Below the pieces are notes generated by a model. That model saw only the letters and a program-made list of their open reading frames with translations, had not been told where the DNA came from and did not search any database. Positions 7,880 through 14,720 of a stretch of DNA of 14,720 bases are shown here, piece after piece (the first letter of the stretch is position 1; the number at the start of each line of letters is the position of its first letter). The position numbers and the translations under genes were made by a program. This DNA is from Acanthamoeba sp. SK_2022b. Lineage: Eukaryota > Discosea > Longamoebia > Acanthamoebidae. Location: assembly GCA_027943245.1 (NCBI GenBank), contig JANDJZ010000997.1, positions 1 through 14,720 of the forward strand, given 5' to 3'.

Positions 7880-9226
7880 ATGAGCGACCGTTACCAGGCC
7901 CTGGCCCACTCCCCGGTCGGCAAGCTGCTGGTCAAGAACCTCGGCCTGCCGAACCCGCCGTACCTCGACCGCTGGAGCCCCGGCGACCCGACCGTGAAGG
8001 GCACCGTGCTGGCCGGCGCCGCGCCCGGCAGCGTCCTGGGCGACCGGGTGGGCGGCGTGCTGACCGCCCTGGGCGTCAACGCCACCGGCTCGTTCGTCGA
8101 GGGTGAGCGCTACAAGGCGCTGGTGTTCGACGCCACCGGCATCGAGACGCCCGACGGCCTGGTCGAGCTGCAGCGCTTCTTCACCCCCGTCCTGCGCAGC
8201 CTGGAGGGCAGCGCGCACGTGGTCGTCCTGGGCCGGCTGCCCGAGCACGCCGCCACGACCGGCGCCGCCATCGCCCAGCGGGGCCTGGAGGGCTTCACGC
8301 GCTCCCTGGGCAAGGAGATCGGCAACGGCGGCACGGTCAACCTCGTCCTCGTGGGCGACGGCACCGAGGACGCTCTCGGCTCGACCCTCGGCTTCCTGCT
8401 CTCGCCGCGCTCGGCGTTCGTCTCCGGCCAGGTCGTCCGGCTCGGCACGACGTCCCTCACGTCGCCCGACGACGTCGCCGACCCCGAGCGTCCGCTCGCG
8501 GGCAAGGTCGCACTGGTCACCGGCGCGTCCCGCGGCCTCGGCGCCGCGATGGCCCGCACGCTGCACCGCGACGGCGCCACCGTCGTCGGCCTGGACGTCC
8601 CGGCCATGGCCGACGACCTCAAGCGCCTCGCCGACGAGATCGAGGGCGGCTGGCTCACCCTCGACATCACCGTGCCCGACGCCCCGCAGCGCATCGCGGC
8701 CCACCTCGCCGAGCACCACGGCGGCGTCGACGTCGTCGTGCACAACGCCGGCATCACGCGCGACAAGCGGCTGCGGAACATGAAGCCGGAGAACTTCTCC
8801 CTCGTGGTCGACATCAGCGTGGGCGCGCCGCTGCGCATCACCGAGGAGCTCGTCGCGCAGGGCCTGATCCGTCCCGGCGGACGGGTGCTCGGGGTGTCCT
8901 CCATCGCCGGCATCGCCGGCAACTCCGGGCAGACCAACTACGGCGCGGCCAAGGCCGGCGTCATCGGGCTGGTCCAGGACCTGGCGCCGCGGCTCGCCGC
9001 GCAGGGCGTCACGGTCAACGCCGTCGCCCCGGGCTTCATCGAGACCGACATGGTCAAGACGATGCCGCTGGGCATCCGCGAGGCCGGACGCCGGCTGAGC
9101 TCGATGTCGCAGGGTGGCCAGCCGATCGACGTGGCCGAGACCGTCGCCTGGATCGCCCACCCCGGCTCCTCGGCCGTCTCGGGCAACGTCGTGCGCGTGT
9201 GCGGCCAGAGCCTGCTGGGCGCCTGA
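7880..9226 (+). CDS. fabG4: 3-oxoacyl-ACP/acyl-CoA reductase, high-molecular-weight FabG (FabG4 type)
   Basis: This is a 448-residue short-chain dehydrogenase/reductase. It has the extra N-terminal flavodoxin-like, non-catalytic half (about 1-195) typical of FabG4, followed by the catalytic Rossmann half. It would reduce 3-ketoacyl thioesters to 3-hydroxyacyl thioesters, or the reverse. Cofactor motif TGASRGLG is at 214-221 and HNAGIT at 288-293. Catalytic Ser341, Tyr354 and Lys358 lie in SSIAGIAGNSGQTNYGAAK. The fourth tetrad position, normally Asn (VxxxNL in FabG), is Ser313 here (VVDISVG). The C-terminus VRVCGQSLLGA is also FabG4-like. Start ATG at 7880 follows a GAGGGA element ten bases upstream; extending the frame upstream would run into the promoter. 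The stop is two bases from the htdX start, so the pair is one transcription unit. Mycobacterial FabG4 prefers NADH and CoA-linked substrates; that is family knowledge. Confidence 0.94.
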   Translation: MSDRYQALAHSPVGKLLVKNLGLPNPPYLDRWSPGDPTVKGTVLAGAAPGSVLGDRVGGVLTALGVNATGSFVEGERYKALVFDATGIETPDGLVELQRFFTPVLRSLEGSAHVVVLGRLPEHAATTGAAIAQRGLEGFTRSLGKEIGNGGTVNLVLVGDGTEDALGSTLGFLLSPRSAFVSGQVVRLGTTSLTSPDDVADPERPLAGKVALVTGASRGLGAAMARTLHRDGATVVGLDVPAMADDLKRLADEIEGGWLTLDITVPDAPQRIAAHLAEHHGGVDVVVHNAGITRDKRLRNMKPENFSLVVDISVGAPLRITEELVAQGLIRPGGRVLGVSSIAGIAGNSGQTNYGAAKAGVIGLVQDLAPRLAAQGVTVNAVAPGFIETDMVKTMPLGIREAGRRLSSMSQGGQPIDVAETVAWIAHPGSSAVSGNVVRVCGQSLLGA

Positions 9227-9228
9227 GC

Positions 9229-10107
9229 ATGGCCCGCCGGCTGTACGAGAAGGCGCCCGCCGTCCTGCCGCTGTACGGCAAGGCGCTGCTGCCCGCGCTG
9301 CCCGGCATCGGCGCGCTGCCGGGCGTCCGTCACGCGTCCGACGCGGTGCCCGACCTGGTGCTGGAGCGCAAGAACGTCTCGGCCGACCCGGCGCACCTGC
9401 GCGCGTACCGCGAGGTCTGCGGGTTCGGCCTGCGCGACACCCTGCCGGTCACCTACCCGCACCTGCACGCGTTCGCGCTGCACATGGCGCTCATGACCGA
9501 CACGCGTTTCCCGTTCCCGCCCATGGGCCTGGTGCACCTGCGCAACACGATCGTCCAGCACCGGCCGGTCGGCGTCACCGAGCCGCTGTCGGTGGCCGTG
9601 CACGCGGCCGACCTGCGGCCCCACCCGAAGGGTCGGCTCGTCGACGTCGTCTCGGTCGCCCGCACGCGCGGCGAGACCGTGTGGGAGGAGACGACCACGC
9701 TGTTCGCCCGCGGGAGCGGTCGCGGTCCCGAGGAGGCGGCCCCGCTGGAGGGCGTCGAGCCGCCGCCCGGCGCCGTGCGGTGGCGCCTGCCCGGCGACCT
9801 CGGACGTCGCTACGCCGCGGTCTCCGGCGACCGGAACCCCATCCACCTGTACCCGCTGACCGCCAAGGCGTTCGGGTTCCCGCGCAACATCGCGCACGGC
9901 ATGTGGACCAAGGCCCGCTGCCTGGCTGCGCTGGAGAACCGGCTGCCCGACGCGTTCCGGGTCGACGTCGAGTTCCGCAAGCCCGTGCTGCTGCCCACCA
10001 CCGTCGTCCTGGGCTCGCGGACGTCCGACGACCGGACGATCGACTTCGGCGTCCGCGGGGAGCGAAAGCCGGTGACGCACCTGGTCGGTCGCGTCACGCC
10101 GCTCTGA
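9229..10107 (+). CDS. htdX: MaoC-like (3R)-hydroxyacyl thioester dehydratase, HtdX type
   Basis: This is a 292-residue double hot-dog protein with a degenerate N-terminal half (about 45-160). The catalytic C-terminal half bears the hydratase-2 motif YAAVSGDRNPIHLYPLTAK (195-213), with Asp201 and His206 as the expected catalytic pair and Asn203 between them. The conserved HGMW follows at 223-226. It should dehydrate (3R)-hydroxyacyl-CoA/ACP or hydrate the trans-2-enoyl form, using the product of the FabG4 encoded just upstream. The ATG at 9229 is two bases after the fabG4 TGA. It lacks a strong Shine-Dalgarno, which fits translational coupling. A GTG at 9199 in the same frame would overlap fabG4 by 28 bases and is less likely. 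It converges on tesB. Confidence 0.92.
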   Translation: MARRLYEKAPAVLPLYGKALLPALPGIGALPGVRHASDAVPDLVLERKNVSADPAHLRAYREVCGFGLRDTLPVTYPHLHAFALHMALMTDTRFPFPPMGLVHLRNTIVQHRPVGVTEPLSVAVHAADLRPHPKGRLVDVVSVARTRGETVWEETTTLFARGSGRGPEEAAPLEGVEPPPGAVRWRLPGDLGRRYAAVSGDRNPIHLYPLTAKAFGFPRNIAHGMWTKARCLAALENRLPDAFRVDVEFRKPVLLPTTVVLGSRTSDDRTIDFGVRGERKPVTHLVGRVTPL

Positions 10108-10143
10108 GCCGTCCGAGCGACGAGCTCAGGGAGCGGGGCCGCC

Positions 10144-11022
10144 TCAGGAGCGGCGCTGGATGGGGCGGATGAGCCCCTCCTGCGCCGCCGTCGCGATCAG
10201 CCGGCCCTTCTGGTCGAAGATGCGGGCGGTCGACAGGCCGCGGGCGCCGGACGCCGAGGGCGAGTGCTGGTCGTACAGCAGCCACTCGTCGGCGCGGAAG
10301 CGGCGGTGGAACCACAGCGTGTGGTCCAGCGACGCCGGCATGATGCTCGGGTCGCCGATGACCTTGCCGTGCGGCACGAGCGAGGCGCCGAGCAGCGTCA
10401 GGTCGCTCATGTAGGTCAGCGCGTTGACGTGCAGCCGCGGGTCGTCGGACGGCAGCGGCGAGGCGGTGCGGAACCAGAACCGCTGGACGCCCGGCTCGCG
10501 CTCGCGCATCGGGTCGTCGGCCGGACGGTCGTCGCCGACGTAGCGCAGGTCGATCGCGCCCCACTGCTGCGTCCACTGCTCGGCGCGCTCCGGGTCGAGC
10601 ATCCGCACGATGTCGGCCAGCGGCGTGGCGTCGTCCGGCGCGGTGACCGGCGGCATGGCGTCGTGGTGGTCCAGGCCCGGCTCGTCCTTCTGGAACGAGG
10701 CGGTCATGTAGAAGATGATCTCGCCGTGCTGGCGGGCGGCGACCCGCCGCGTGCGGAACGTGCGGCCGTCGCGGACGTTCTCGACGTCGTAGACGACCGG
10801 CACCGTCGCGTCGCCGGCCAGGATGAAGTAGGCGTGGAAGGAGTGCACGAGGCTGTCCTCGGGCACCGTCAGCTGCGCGGCGGCCATCGCCTGGGCGGCG
10901 ACGTGCCCGCCGTACACCCGGTCGGGCCGGGCGGGGTTCGCCGGCGGGAAGCCGCGGAACAGGCCGACCTCGAGCGGCTCGAGGTCGAGCAGGCGCAGCA
11001 GGTCGTCGACGCCGGAGCTCAC
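10144..11022 (-). CDS. tesB: Acyl-CoA thioesterase II
   Basis: This is a 292-residue double hot-dog thioesterase (E. coli TesB has 286) that hydrolyses acyl-CoA to free fatty acid and CoA in the cytoplasm. Conserved elements are GFPPANPARPDRVYGGHVAAQ (24-44) and Asp207 in YMSDLTLL. SLDHTLWFHR (231-240) has Ser231 where E. coli has Thr228, and Gln281 lies in AAQEGLIRP. Together these form the water-activating Asp-Thr/Ser-Gln triad of the family. The start is GTG at 11022 and overlaps the TGA of the PAC2 gene (GTGA). A strong AAGGAGG is placed seven bases upstream, inside the end of the PAC2 frame. It is the third gene of the dxs operon and faces the convergent htdX with a 36-base gap that holds no clear terminator. 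Confidence 0.95.
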   Translation of the reverse strand: MSSGVDDLLRLLDLEPLEVGLFRGFPPANPARPDRVYGGHVAAQAMAAAQLTVPEDSLVHSFHAYFILAGDATVPVVYDVENVRDGRTFRTRRVAARQHGEIIFYMTASFQKDEPGLDHHDAMPPVTAPDDATPLADIVRMLDPERAEQWTQQWGAIDLRYVGDDRPADDPMREREPGVQRFWFRTASPLPSDDPRLHVNALTYMSDLTLLGASLVPHGKVIGDPSIMPASLDHTLWFHRRFRADEWLLYDQHSPSASGARGLSTARIFDQKGRLIATAAQEGLIRPIQRRS

Positions 11023-11912
11023 TCCTGGTCCTCCTTGCGGATCTTGGCCAGGAACTGCTCGAACTGGTCGGCGAGCTCCTCACCGGTGGGCAGCTCCTCG
11101 TCGTGCGCCAGGAGCGAGTCGGCCGCGCCGCGCGTGAACGCGTCGTACTGCTGCTCCAGGCCGTGCAGCAGCGCGCCGCCGTCCTGCTCGTCGATCTGCT
11201 TCTGGATCTCGACGAGGGTCTCGGACTGCTGACGGCGCAGGTCGTCGAGGTCGACGACCAGGCCGGTGCGGGCCTCGAGCGCGTCCAGCAGCGCGATCGC
11301 CGCGGTCGGGTACTCGATCTGCGCCAGGTAGTGCGGCACGTGCACGACGTAGCCGGCGGCGTCCAGGCCGCGCTCGCCGAAGCGGAGCTCCAGCAGCGAG
11401 GCGGCCGACGACGGCACCGACACGGTGCCCTGCCACAGGTTGCGCCGGTCGACCAAGGACGGCTTGGTGCCGTGCGACGTCAGCACGAGCGGACGGGTGT
11501 GCGGGACGCCCATCGGCACGGCGCCCAGGCCCAGCGTCAGCGAGACGCCCTGGTCCTCGACGACCTCGGCCAGCTCGGCGACGAACGCCTCCCAGCGGAA
11601 GTCCGGCTCGGGACCGGCGAGCAGCAGGTAGGGGTGGCCGTTGCTGTCGTGCTCGCGGACGACGTCCAGGCGCGGCTCGTCGTAGTCGGCGTAGTGGTCG
11701 GCCTTGAAGGCCATCAGCGGACGCCGCGCGCGGTAGTCGTAGAACTCGTCGACGTCGAAGCTGTGCAGGACCTCGCCCTGCCCGGACGTCAGGGCCTGCG
11801 CGGCGAGCCGGCCGGCGGAGCCGGCGCCCAGGAAGCCGTCGAGGGCGTGGACGAGGACGGGACGCTCGTTGGCGGGACGCTCGGGGCGTCGCTTCTCACG
11901 GAACCACTTCAT
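11019..11912 (-). CDS. PAC2-family protein (proteasome-assembly-chaperone-like fold)
   Basis: This is a 297-residue member of the actinobacterial PAC2 family (DUF/Pfam PAC2), named for its resemblance to eukaryotic proteasome assembly chaperone 2. A mycobacterial relative, Rv2714, has a solved structure, but no enzymatic role is established. Visible landmarks are GFLGAGSAG (27-35), GAVPMGVPHTRP (130-141), HGTKPSLVD (147-155) and VPHYLAQIEYPTAA (192-205). A charged, helical, probably coiled-coil C-terminus lies at about 220-295. The ATG at 11912 is chosen because a TGAGG lies nine bases upstream. A TTG at 11918 would add only two residues. The start is ten bases after the dxs stop and the stop overlaps the tesB start, so the three are co-translated. 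No proteasome gene is in the window, so a role in proteasome assembly is not supported by context. Confidence 0.88.
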   Translation of the reverse strand: MKWFREKRRPERPANERPVLVHALDGFLGAGSAGRLAAQALTSGQGEVLHSFDVDEFYDYRARRPLMAFKADHYADYDEPRLDVVREHDSNGHPYLLLAGPEPDFRWEAFVAELAEVVEDQGVSLTLGLGAVPMGVPHTRPLVLTSHGTKPSLVDRRNLWQGTVSVPSSAASLLELRFGERGLDAAGYVVHVPHYLAQIEYPTAAIALLDALEARTGLVVDLDDLRRQQSETLVEIQKQIDEQDGGALLHGLEQQYDAFTRGAADSLLAHDEELPTGEELADQFEQFLAKIRKEDQE

Positions 11913-11922
11913 CGTCAATGCC

Positions 11923-13803
11923 TCAGGACCCGGAGGTATTCCGCGCCTCGAGCCGGCGCAGCGTGTCGGCGGCGACCGCCTCGGGCGTCAGGCCCAGGCG
12001 GCCCAGGACGACGTCGCGCTTGGCGTGGTCGAGGAACTCCTGCGCGACGGCGTGCACGGCGACCGGCGTGGCGATGCCGGCGTCCTGCAGGGCGGCGGTG
12101 ACCGAGGCCCCGACGCCGCCGACACGGCCGTTGTCCTCGAAGGTGACCACGAGCTCGTGGTCGGCGGCCAGGTCCAGGAGCGACGCGTCGACCGGCTTGA
12201 CCCAACGCGGGTCGACGACGGTGACCCGCACCCCCTGCTCGCGCAGCAGCGCCGCCGCCTTCTCGCCCGCGTGCGCGAACGAGCCCACGGCGACCAGCAG
12301 CACCTGCGCGTCGTCGTCGCGGCTGAGCACGTCGGTGCGGCCGATACGGTCGATCGCCGGGAGGTCGTCGGGCACGGCGCCCTTGGCGAAGCGGACGATC
12401 GTCGGGGCGTCCTCGACGGTCACCGCCTCGCGCAGCAGCTCGCGCAGGCGCGCGCCGTCGCGGGGCGCGGCCATCTGCAGGCCCGGGACGAGCTGGAACA
12501 GCGACATGTCCCACATGCCGTTGTGGCTGGCCCCGTCGTCGCCGGTGACGCCGGCGCGGTCGAGGACGAAGGTGACGCCGCAGCGGTGCAGGGCGACGTC
12601 GAGCAGCACCTGGTCGAAGGCGCGGTTGAGGAACGTCGCGTACACCGCGACCACGGGGTGCAGGCCGGCCATGGCCATCCCCGCCGCGCTGGTGACGGCG
12701 TGCTGCTCGGCGATGCCGACGTCGAAGACCCGGTCGGGGAACTTGTCGGCGAACGCGTCCAGCCCCACCGGGTAGAGCATCGCGGCGGTGATGCCGACGA
12801 CGTCGTCGCGCTCGTCGGCGATGCGGACGACCTCGTCGCGGAAGACCGACGTCCAGCCGACCGGGGCCACGGTGGTGGCGTCGCCGGTGAGCCGGTCGAA
12901 CGGACCCGACTGGTGCATCTGGTCGTTCTCGTTGGCCACGGCGATGTCGTAGCCCTGGCCCTTGGTCGTGATGACGTGGACGAGCACCGGGCCGCCGAAG
13001 TTCCGGGCCAGCGTCAGCGCCTGCTCGACGGCGACGCGGTCGTGACCGTCGACCGGGCCGAGGTACTTGATGCCGAGGTCCTCGAACAGGCCCTGCGGTG
13101 CGAAGGCGTCCTTGACGCCCTTCTTCATGGCGTGCAGCGCCTCGTAGGCGGCGCTGCCCACGGTGCCGCGGTTGAGCCGCTCCTTGATGGCGCGCAGCGT
13201 CGGCTCGTAGCGCGGGTTCGTGCGGATCTGGGCCAGCTTGTTGGCCAGGCCGCCGACGGTCGGGGTGTAGGAGCGGCCGTTGTCGTTGACGACGACCACG
13301 AGCCGGCGGGTCTGGTCGGCGGCGATGTTGTTGAGCGCCTCCCAGGCCATGCCGCCGGTGAGCGCGCCGTCGCCGATGACCGCCACGACGTGGTCGTCGC
13401 AGCCGCGCAGCTGGTTGGCGCGGGCCATGCCGTCGGCGTAGCTGAGGCTGGTGGACGCGTGGGAGTTCTCGACCCAGTCGTGCTCGGACTCGGCCTGCGA
13501 CGGGTAGCCCGACAGGCCGTCCTGCTGGCGCAGCCGGTCGAACGCGGCGGCGCGGCCGGTGAGCATCTTGTGGACGTAGGACTGGTGGCCGGTGTCCCAG
13601 ACGATGCGGTCGCGCGGGGAGTCGAAGACCCGGTGCATGGCGATGGTCAGCTCGACGACGCCCAGGTTGGGGCCCAGGTGCCCGCCGCTCTTGGCGACCG
13701 CCACCAGCAGGCGCTCGCGCACCTCGGCGGCCAGCTCGGTCAGCTCGGCGTCGGTCAGTGCGGCGAGGTCGGCCGGGCCGGTCACGCGGTCCAGGACGCT
13801 CAT
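11923..13803 (-). CDS. dxs: 1-deoxy-D-xylulose-5-phosphate synthase
   Basis: This thiamine-diphosphate enzyme condenses pyruvate with glyceraldehyde 3-phosphate to make DXP, the first and flux-controlling step of the MEP isoprenoid pathway. At 626 residues it is full length. ThDP/Mg binding shows as GDG (144-146) through NDN (173-175). His42 ([10 protein letters not shown]) and His73 (GHQSYVHK) are the expected active-site histidines. Glu366 in [10 protein letters not shown] is the catalytic glutamate that activates ThDP. WVKPVD (534-539) marks the transketolase C-terminal domain. The start is ATG at 13803, with AAGGAG six bases before the codon. An upstream in-frame start at 13836 would add 11 residues and bury this ribosome site. 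It leads an operon with PAC2 and tesB. No other MEP gene is in the window. Confidence 0.97.
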   Translation of the reverse strand: MSVLDRVTGPADLAALTDAELTELAAEVRERLLVAVAKSGGHLGPNLGVVELTIAMHRVFDSPRDRIVWDTGHQSYVHKMLTGRAAAFDRLRQQDGLSGYPSQAESEHDWVENSHASTSLSYADGMARANQLRGCDDHVVAVIGDGALTGGMAWEALNNIAADQTRRLVVVVNDNGRSYTPTVGGLANKLAQIRTNPRYEPTLRAIKERLNRGTVGSAAYEALHAMKKGVKDAFAPQGLFEDLGIKYLGPVDGHDRVAVEQALTLARNFGGPVLVHVITTKGQGYDIAVANENDQMHQSGPFDRLTGDATTVAPVGWTSVFRDEVVRIADERDDVVGITAAMLYPVGLDAFADKFPDRVFDVGIAEQHAVTSAAGMAMAGLHPVVAVYATFLNRAFDQVLLDVALHRCGVTFVLDRAGVTGDDGASHNGMWDMSLFQLVPGLQMAAPRDGARLRELLREAVTVEDAPTIVRFAKGAVPDDLPAIDRIGRTDVLSRDDDAQVLLVAVGSFAHAGEKAAALLREQGVRVTVVDPRWVKPVDASLLDLAADHELVVTFEDNGRVGGVGASVTAALQDAGIATPVAVHAVAQEFLDHAKRDVVLGRLGLTPEAVAADTLRRLEARNTSGS

Positions 13804-13842
13804 CCGATCTCCTTCTCCCACGGTGCCCGACGACATTGGTCC

Positions 13843-13848
13843 AGTCTA
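13843..13848 (-). promoter_or_regulatory. Candidate -10 box of the dxs operon
   Basis: Minus-strand TAGACT fits TANNNT and would give a 5' leader of about 33 bases containing the dxs ribosome-binding site. It lies in the 74-base gap after the flavin reductase gene. I find no good -35, so the call is tentative. The dxs operon could instead be read through from upstream. Confidence 0.28.
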
Positions 13849-13877
13849 CTGACGGCCGGTCGGACCGCCCGGGCGCC

Positions 13878-14387
13878 TCACGTGCGGTAGCGCCCGCGCA
13901 GGTGCACCAGCGGCTCCCCCGCGCCGACGTGGACGTGCTCGACGGTGCCCTCCACGAGCAGCGCCCAGCCCGCGTGCCGGCGCGGCCCGTCGTCGAGCCG
14001 CACCCCGAGGTGCCCGACGGCGTCCGCGAGCACCGGCCCGTGCTCGCCGTCGGTCCACTCCCCCTGCGTGAACGGTCCCCCGGGAGCCGGCGCCAGGCCG
14101 GCGAACACCTCGGCCAGGAAGCGGTGCTGGTCGCCCAGGACGTTGACGGTCAGCCGGCCGGTGTCGTCCAGCGCCTCGGCCAGGTCGGAGTCCTCGTCGA
14201 CCAGACCTAGGACGCGCGCCGGGTCGCCGTCGGCGACCAGGAGCGACGACACCGTGAGCCCGGCCCGGTCCCGTCCGGCGCCGGTCGTCCAGACCGTGAC
14301 CGGCGCGGCCAGGCGTCCGCGCAGCCGGCGCAGCGGGTCGCGGTCGCCCTCGCCGGGCACGAACGGGTGGTCGGTGTGGATCGTCAC
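13878..14387 (-). CDS. Flavin reductase-like, FMN-binding domain protein
   Basis: This is a 169-residue single-domain protein with the split-barrel flavin-reductase pattern. The strand APVTVWTTG (28-36) is followed by the flavin-binding loop GLTVSSLLV (43-51), NVLGDQHRFLAEVFAG (82-97), a GHLGVRLDDG segment (125-134) and the closing PLVHLRGRYR (159-168). Members reduce FMN or FAD with NAD(P)H, often feeding a two-component monooxygenase, or simply bind FMN. The start is GTG at 14387, with GGGAGAG (14401-14395) seven bases before it. No oxygenase gene is adjacent, so the partner is unknown. The gene sits just after the large inverted repeat that follows aconitase, and no separate promoter is obvious. 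It may be read from the acnA transcript. Confidence 0.82.
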   Translation of the reverse strand: MTIHTDHPFVPGEGDRDPLRRLRGRLAAPVTVWTTGAGRDRAGLTVSSLLVADGDPARVLGLVDEDSDLAEALDDTGRLTVNVLGDQHRFLAEVFAGLAPAPGGPFTQGEWTDGEHGPVLADAVGHLGVRLDDGPRRHAGWALLVEGTVEHVHVGAGEPLVHLRGRYRT

Positions 14388-14407
14388 GCTCTCACTCTCC
14401 CGGGAAA

Positions 14408-14472
14408 GCGCTGAGGGTGACGTTGTTGCGGCTCGACACGGCGTGTCGCCTCAACAACGTCACCCTCAGCGC
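14408..14472. repeat. Perfect 21-bp inverted repeat with inner hairpin; probable acnA terminator or regulatory stem
   Basis: Arms 14408-14428 and 14452-14472 are perfect reverse complements over 21 bases. The 23-base loop contains a further hairpin (CGACAC 14434-14439 with GTGTCG 14443-14448), so almost the whole 65 bases can fold into one long stem. It begins 17 bases after the aconitase stop and ends 20 bases before the flavin reductase start, on their shared direction of transcription. It is not followed by a T-run. It could be a terminator, an mRNA 3'-end stabiliser or a copy of a dispersed palindromic repeat. Confidence 0.85.
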
Positions 14473-14489
14473 GTGGGTGACCGCTCAGC

Positions 14490-14720
14490 TCAGAGGAGGC
14501 TGCGCAGCACGTACGGCATGATGCCGCCGTTGCGGTAGTAGTTCGCCTCACCGGGGGTGTCGATGCGGACGACCGCGTCGAACTCCTTGTCGCCGGCCTT
14601 GACCTTGACGGTCTTGGGCGTGCGGCCCTCGTTCAGCTCGGTGATGCCGGTGACCTCGAAGGTCTCCTCACCGGTCAGGCCGAGGCTCTCGGCGTTCTGG
14701 CCCTCGGGGAACTGCAGCGG
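14490..14720 (-). CDS. acnA: Aconitate hydratase, C-terminal fragment (runs off right edge)
   Basis: The last 76 codons and stop of aconitase A enter from the right edge. The read-through peptide begins [19 protein letters not shown] and ends [13 protein letters not shown]. This matches the swivelling C-terminal domain end of AcnA/IRP-type aconitases: a QF..[11 protein letters not shown] motif, then [21 protein letters not shown]. Its enzyme interconverts citrate and isocitrate in the TCA cycle using a 4Fe-4S cluster, but the cluster ligands are outside the window. The end is intact and in frame. A terminator-like inverted repeat follows 17 bases later. Confidence 0.95.
   Translation of the reverse strand, partial: PLQFPEGQNAESLGLTGEETFEVTGITELNEGRTPKTVKVKAGDKEFDAVVRIDTPGEANYYRNGGIMPYVLRSLL

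Noticed and set aside
10108..10143. Expected bidirectional terminator between convergent htdX and tesB
   Set aside because: I could not find a stem of convincing length in these 36 bases.
10125..10153. Near-direct repeat of CTCAGG(G)AGCGG around the htdX/tesB junction
   Set aside because: Two copies only, imperfect, partly inside tesB; no hairpin or known element. It may be chance.
1..14720. Mobile element, CRISPR array, tRNA/rRNA, toxin-antitoxin or defence island
   Set aside because: Both strands are filled with housekeeping genes of uniform composition. I saw no transposase, integrase, regularly spaced repeat, tRNA-like fold or terminal repeat.

Overview
The window looks like ordinary chromosomal sequence of a high-GC Gram-positive bacterium (Actinomycetota). 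Base composition is strongly GC-rich throughout and codon third positions are almost all G or C. Several starts are GTG. The thiolase/FabG4/MaoC cluster has the arrangement known from mycobacteria (fadA2, fabG4, htdX). My best guess is a member of the Nocardioides/Aeromicrobium group, but that is inference from gene content and not proven here. I see no insertion sequence, prophage, CRISPR array, tRNA, rRNA or obvious foreign-composition island. No stretch over 300 bases lacks a gene.

Left part (1-4088). On the minus strand a cytochrome P450 (241-1548) is coupled through a TGATG overlap to a membrane protein that runs off the left edge. Divergent to these is an APC-family amino-acid permease (1638-3059, plus). 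It converges on a TerC/Alx-family metal-ion exporter (3114-4088, minus), and a strong 16-bp hairpin lies between the two stops. The TerC gene has a leader that fits the yybP-ykoY manganese riboswitch. The 3' strand of its closing helix is perfectly complementary to the TerC Shine-Dalgarno sequence, which gives a readable translational ON-switch model.

Centre (4272-10107). uvrB (nucleotide excision repair) lies downstream of a FadA2-type thiolase, both on the minus strand. The thiolase is divergent from fabG4 and htdX, which are two bases apart on the plus strand. Together these three encode the thiolase, ketoacyl-reductase and enoyl-hydratase chemistry of a fatty-acyl-CoA cycle. The divergent promoter region carries a 13-base palindrome that could be an operator.

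Right part (10144-14720), all minus strand. dxs (first step of the MEP isoprenoid pathway), a PAC2-family protein and acyl-CoA thioesterase II (tesB) form a tight operon. Upstream are a small flavin-reductase-domain protein and the 3' end of aconitase (acnA), which enters from the right edge. Between these two is a perfect 21-bp inverted repeat with an additional hairpin in its loop.

The genes are mostly well-known housekeeping families. The items most worth follow-up are the manganese-riboswitch leader, the large inverted repeat after acnA, the Asn-to-Ser change in the FabG4 catalytic tetrad, and the conserved-but-uncharacterised PAC2 protein inside the dxs operon. I did not find a novel multi-gene system.
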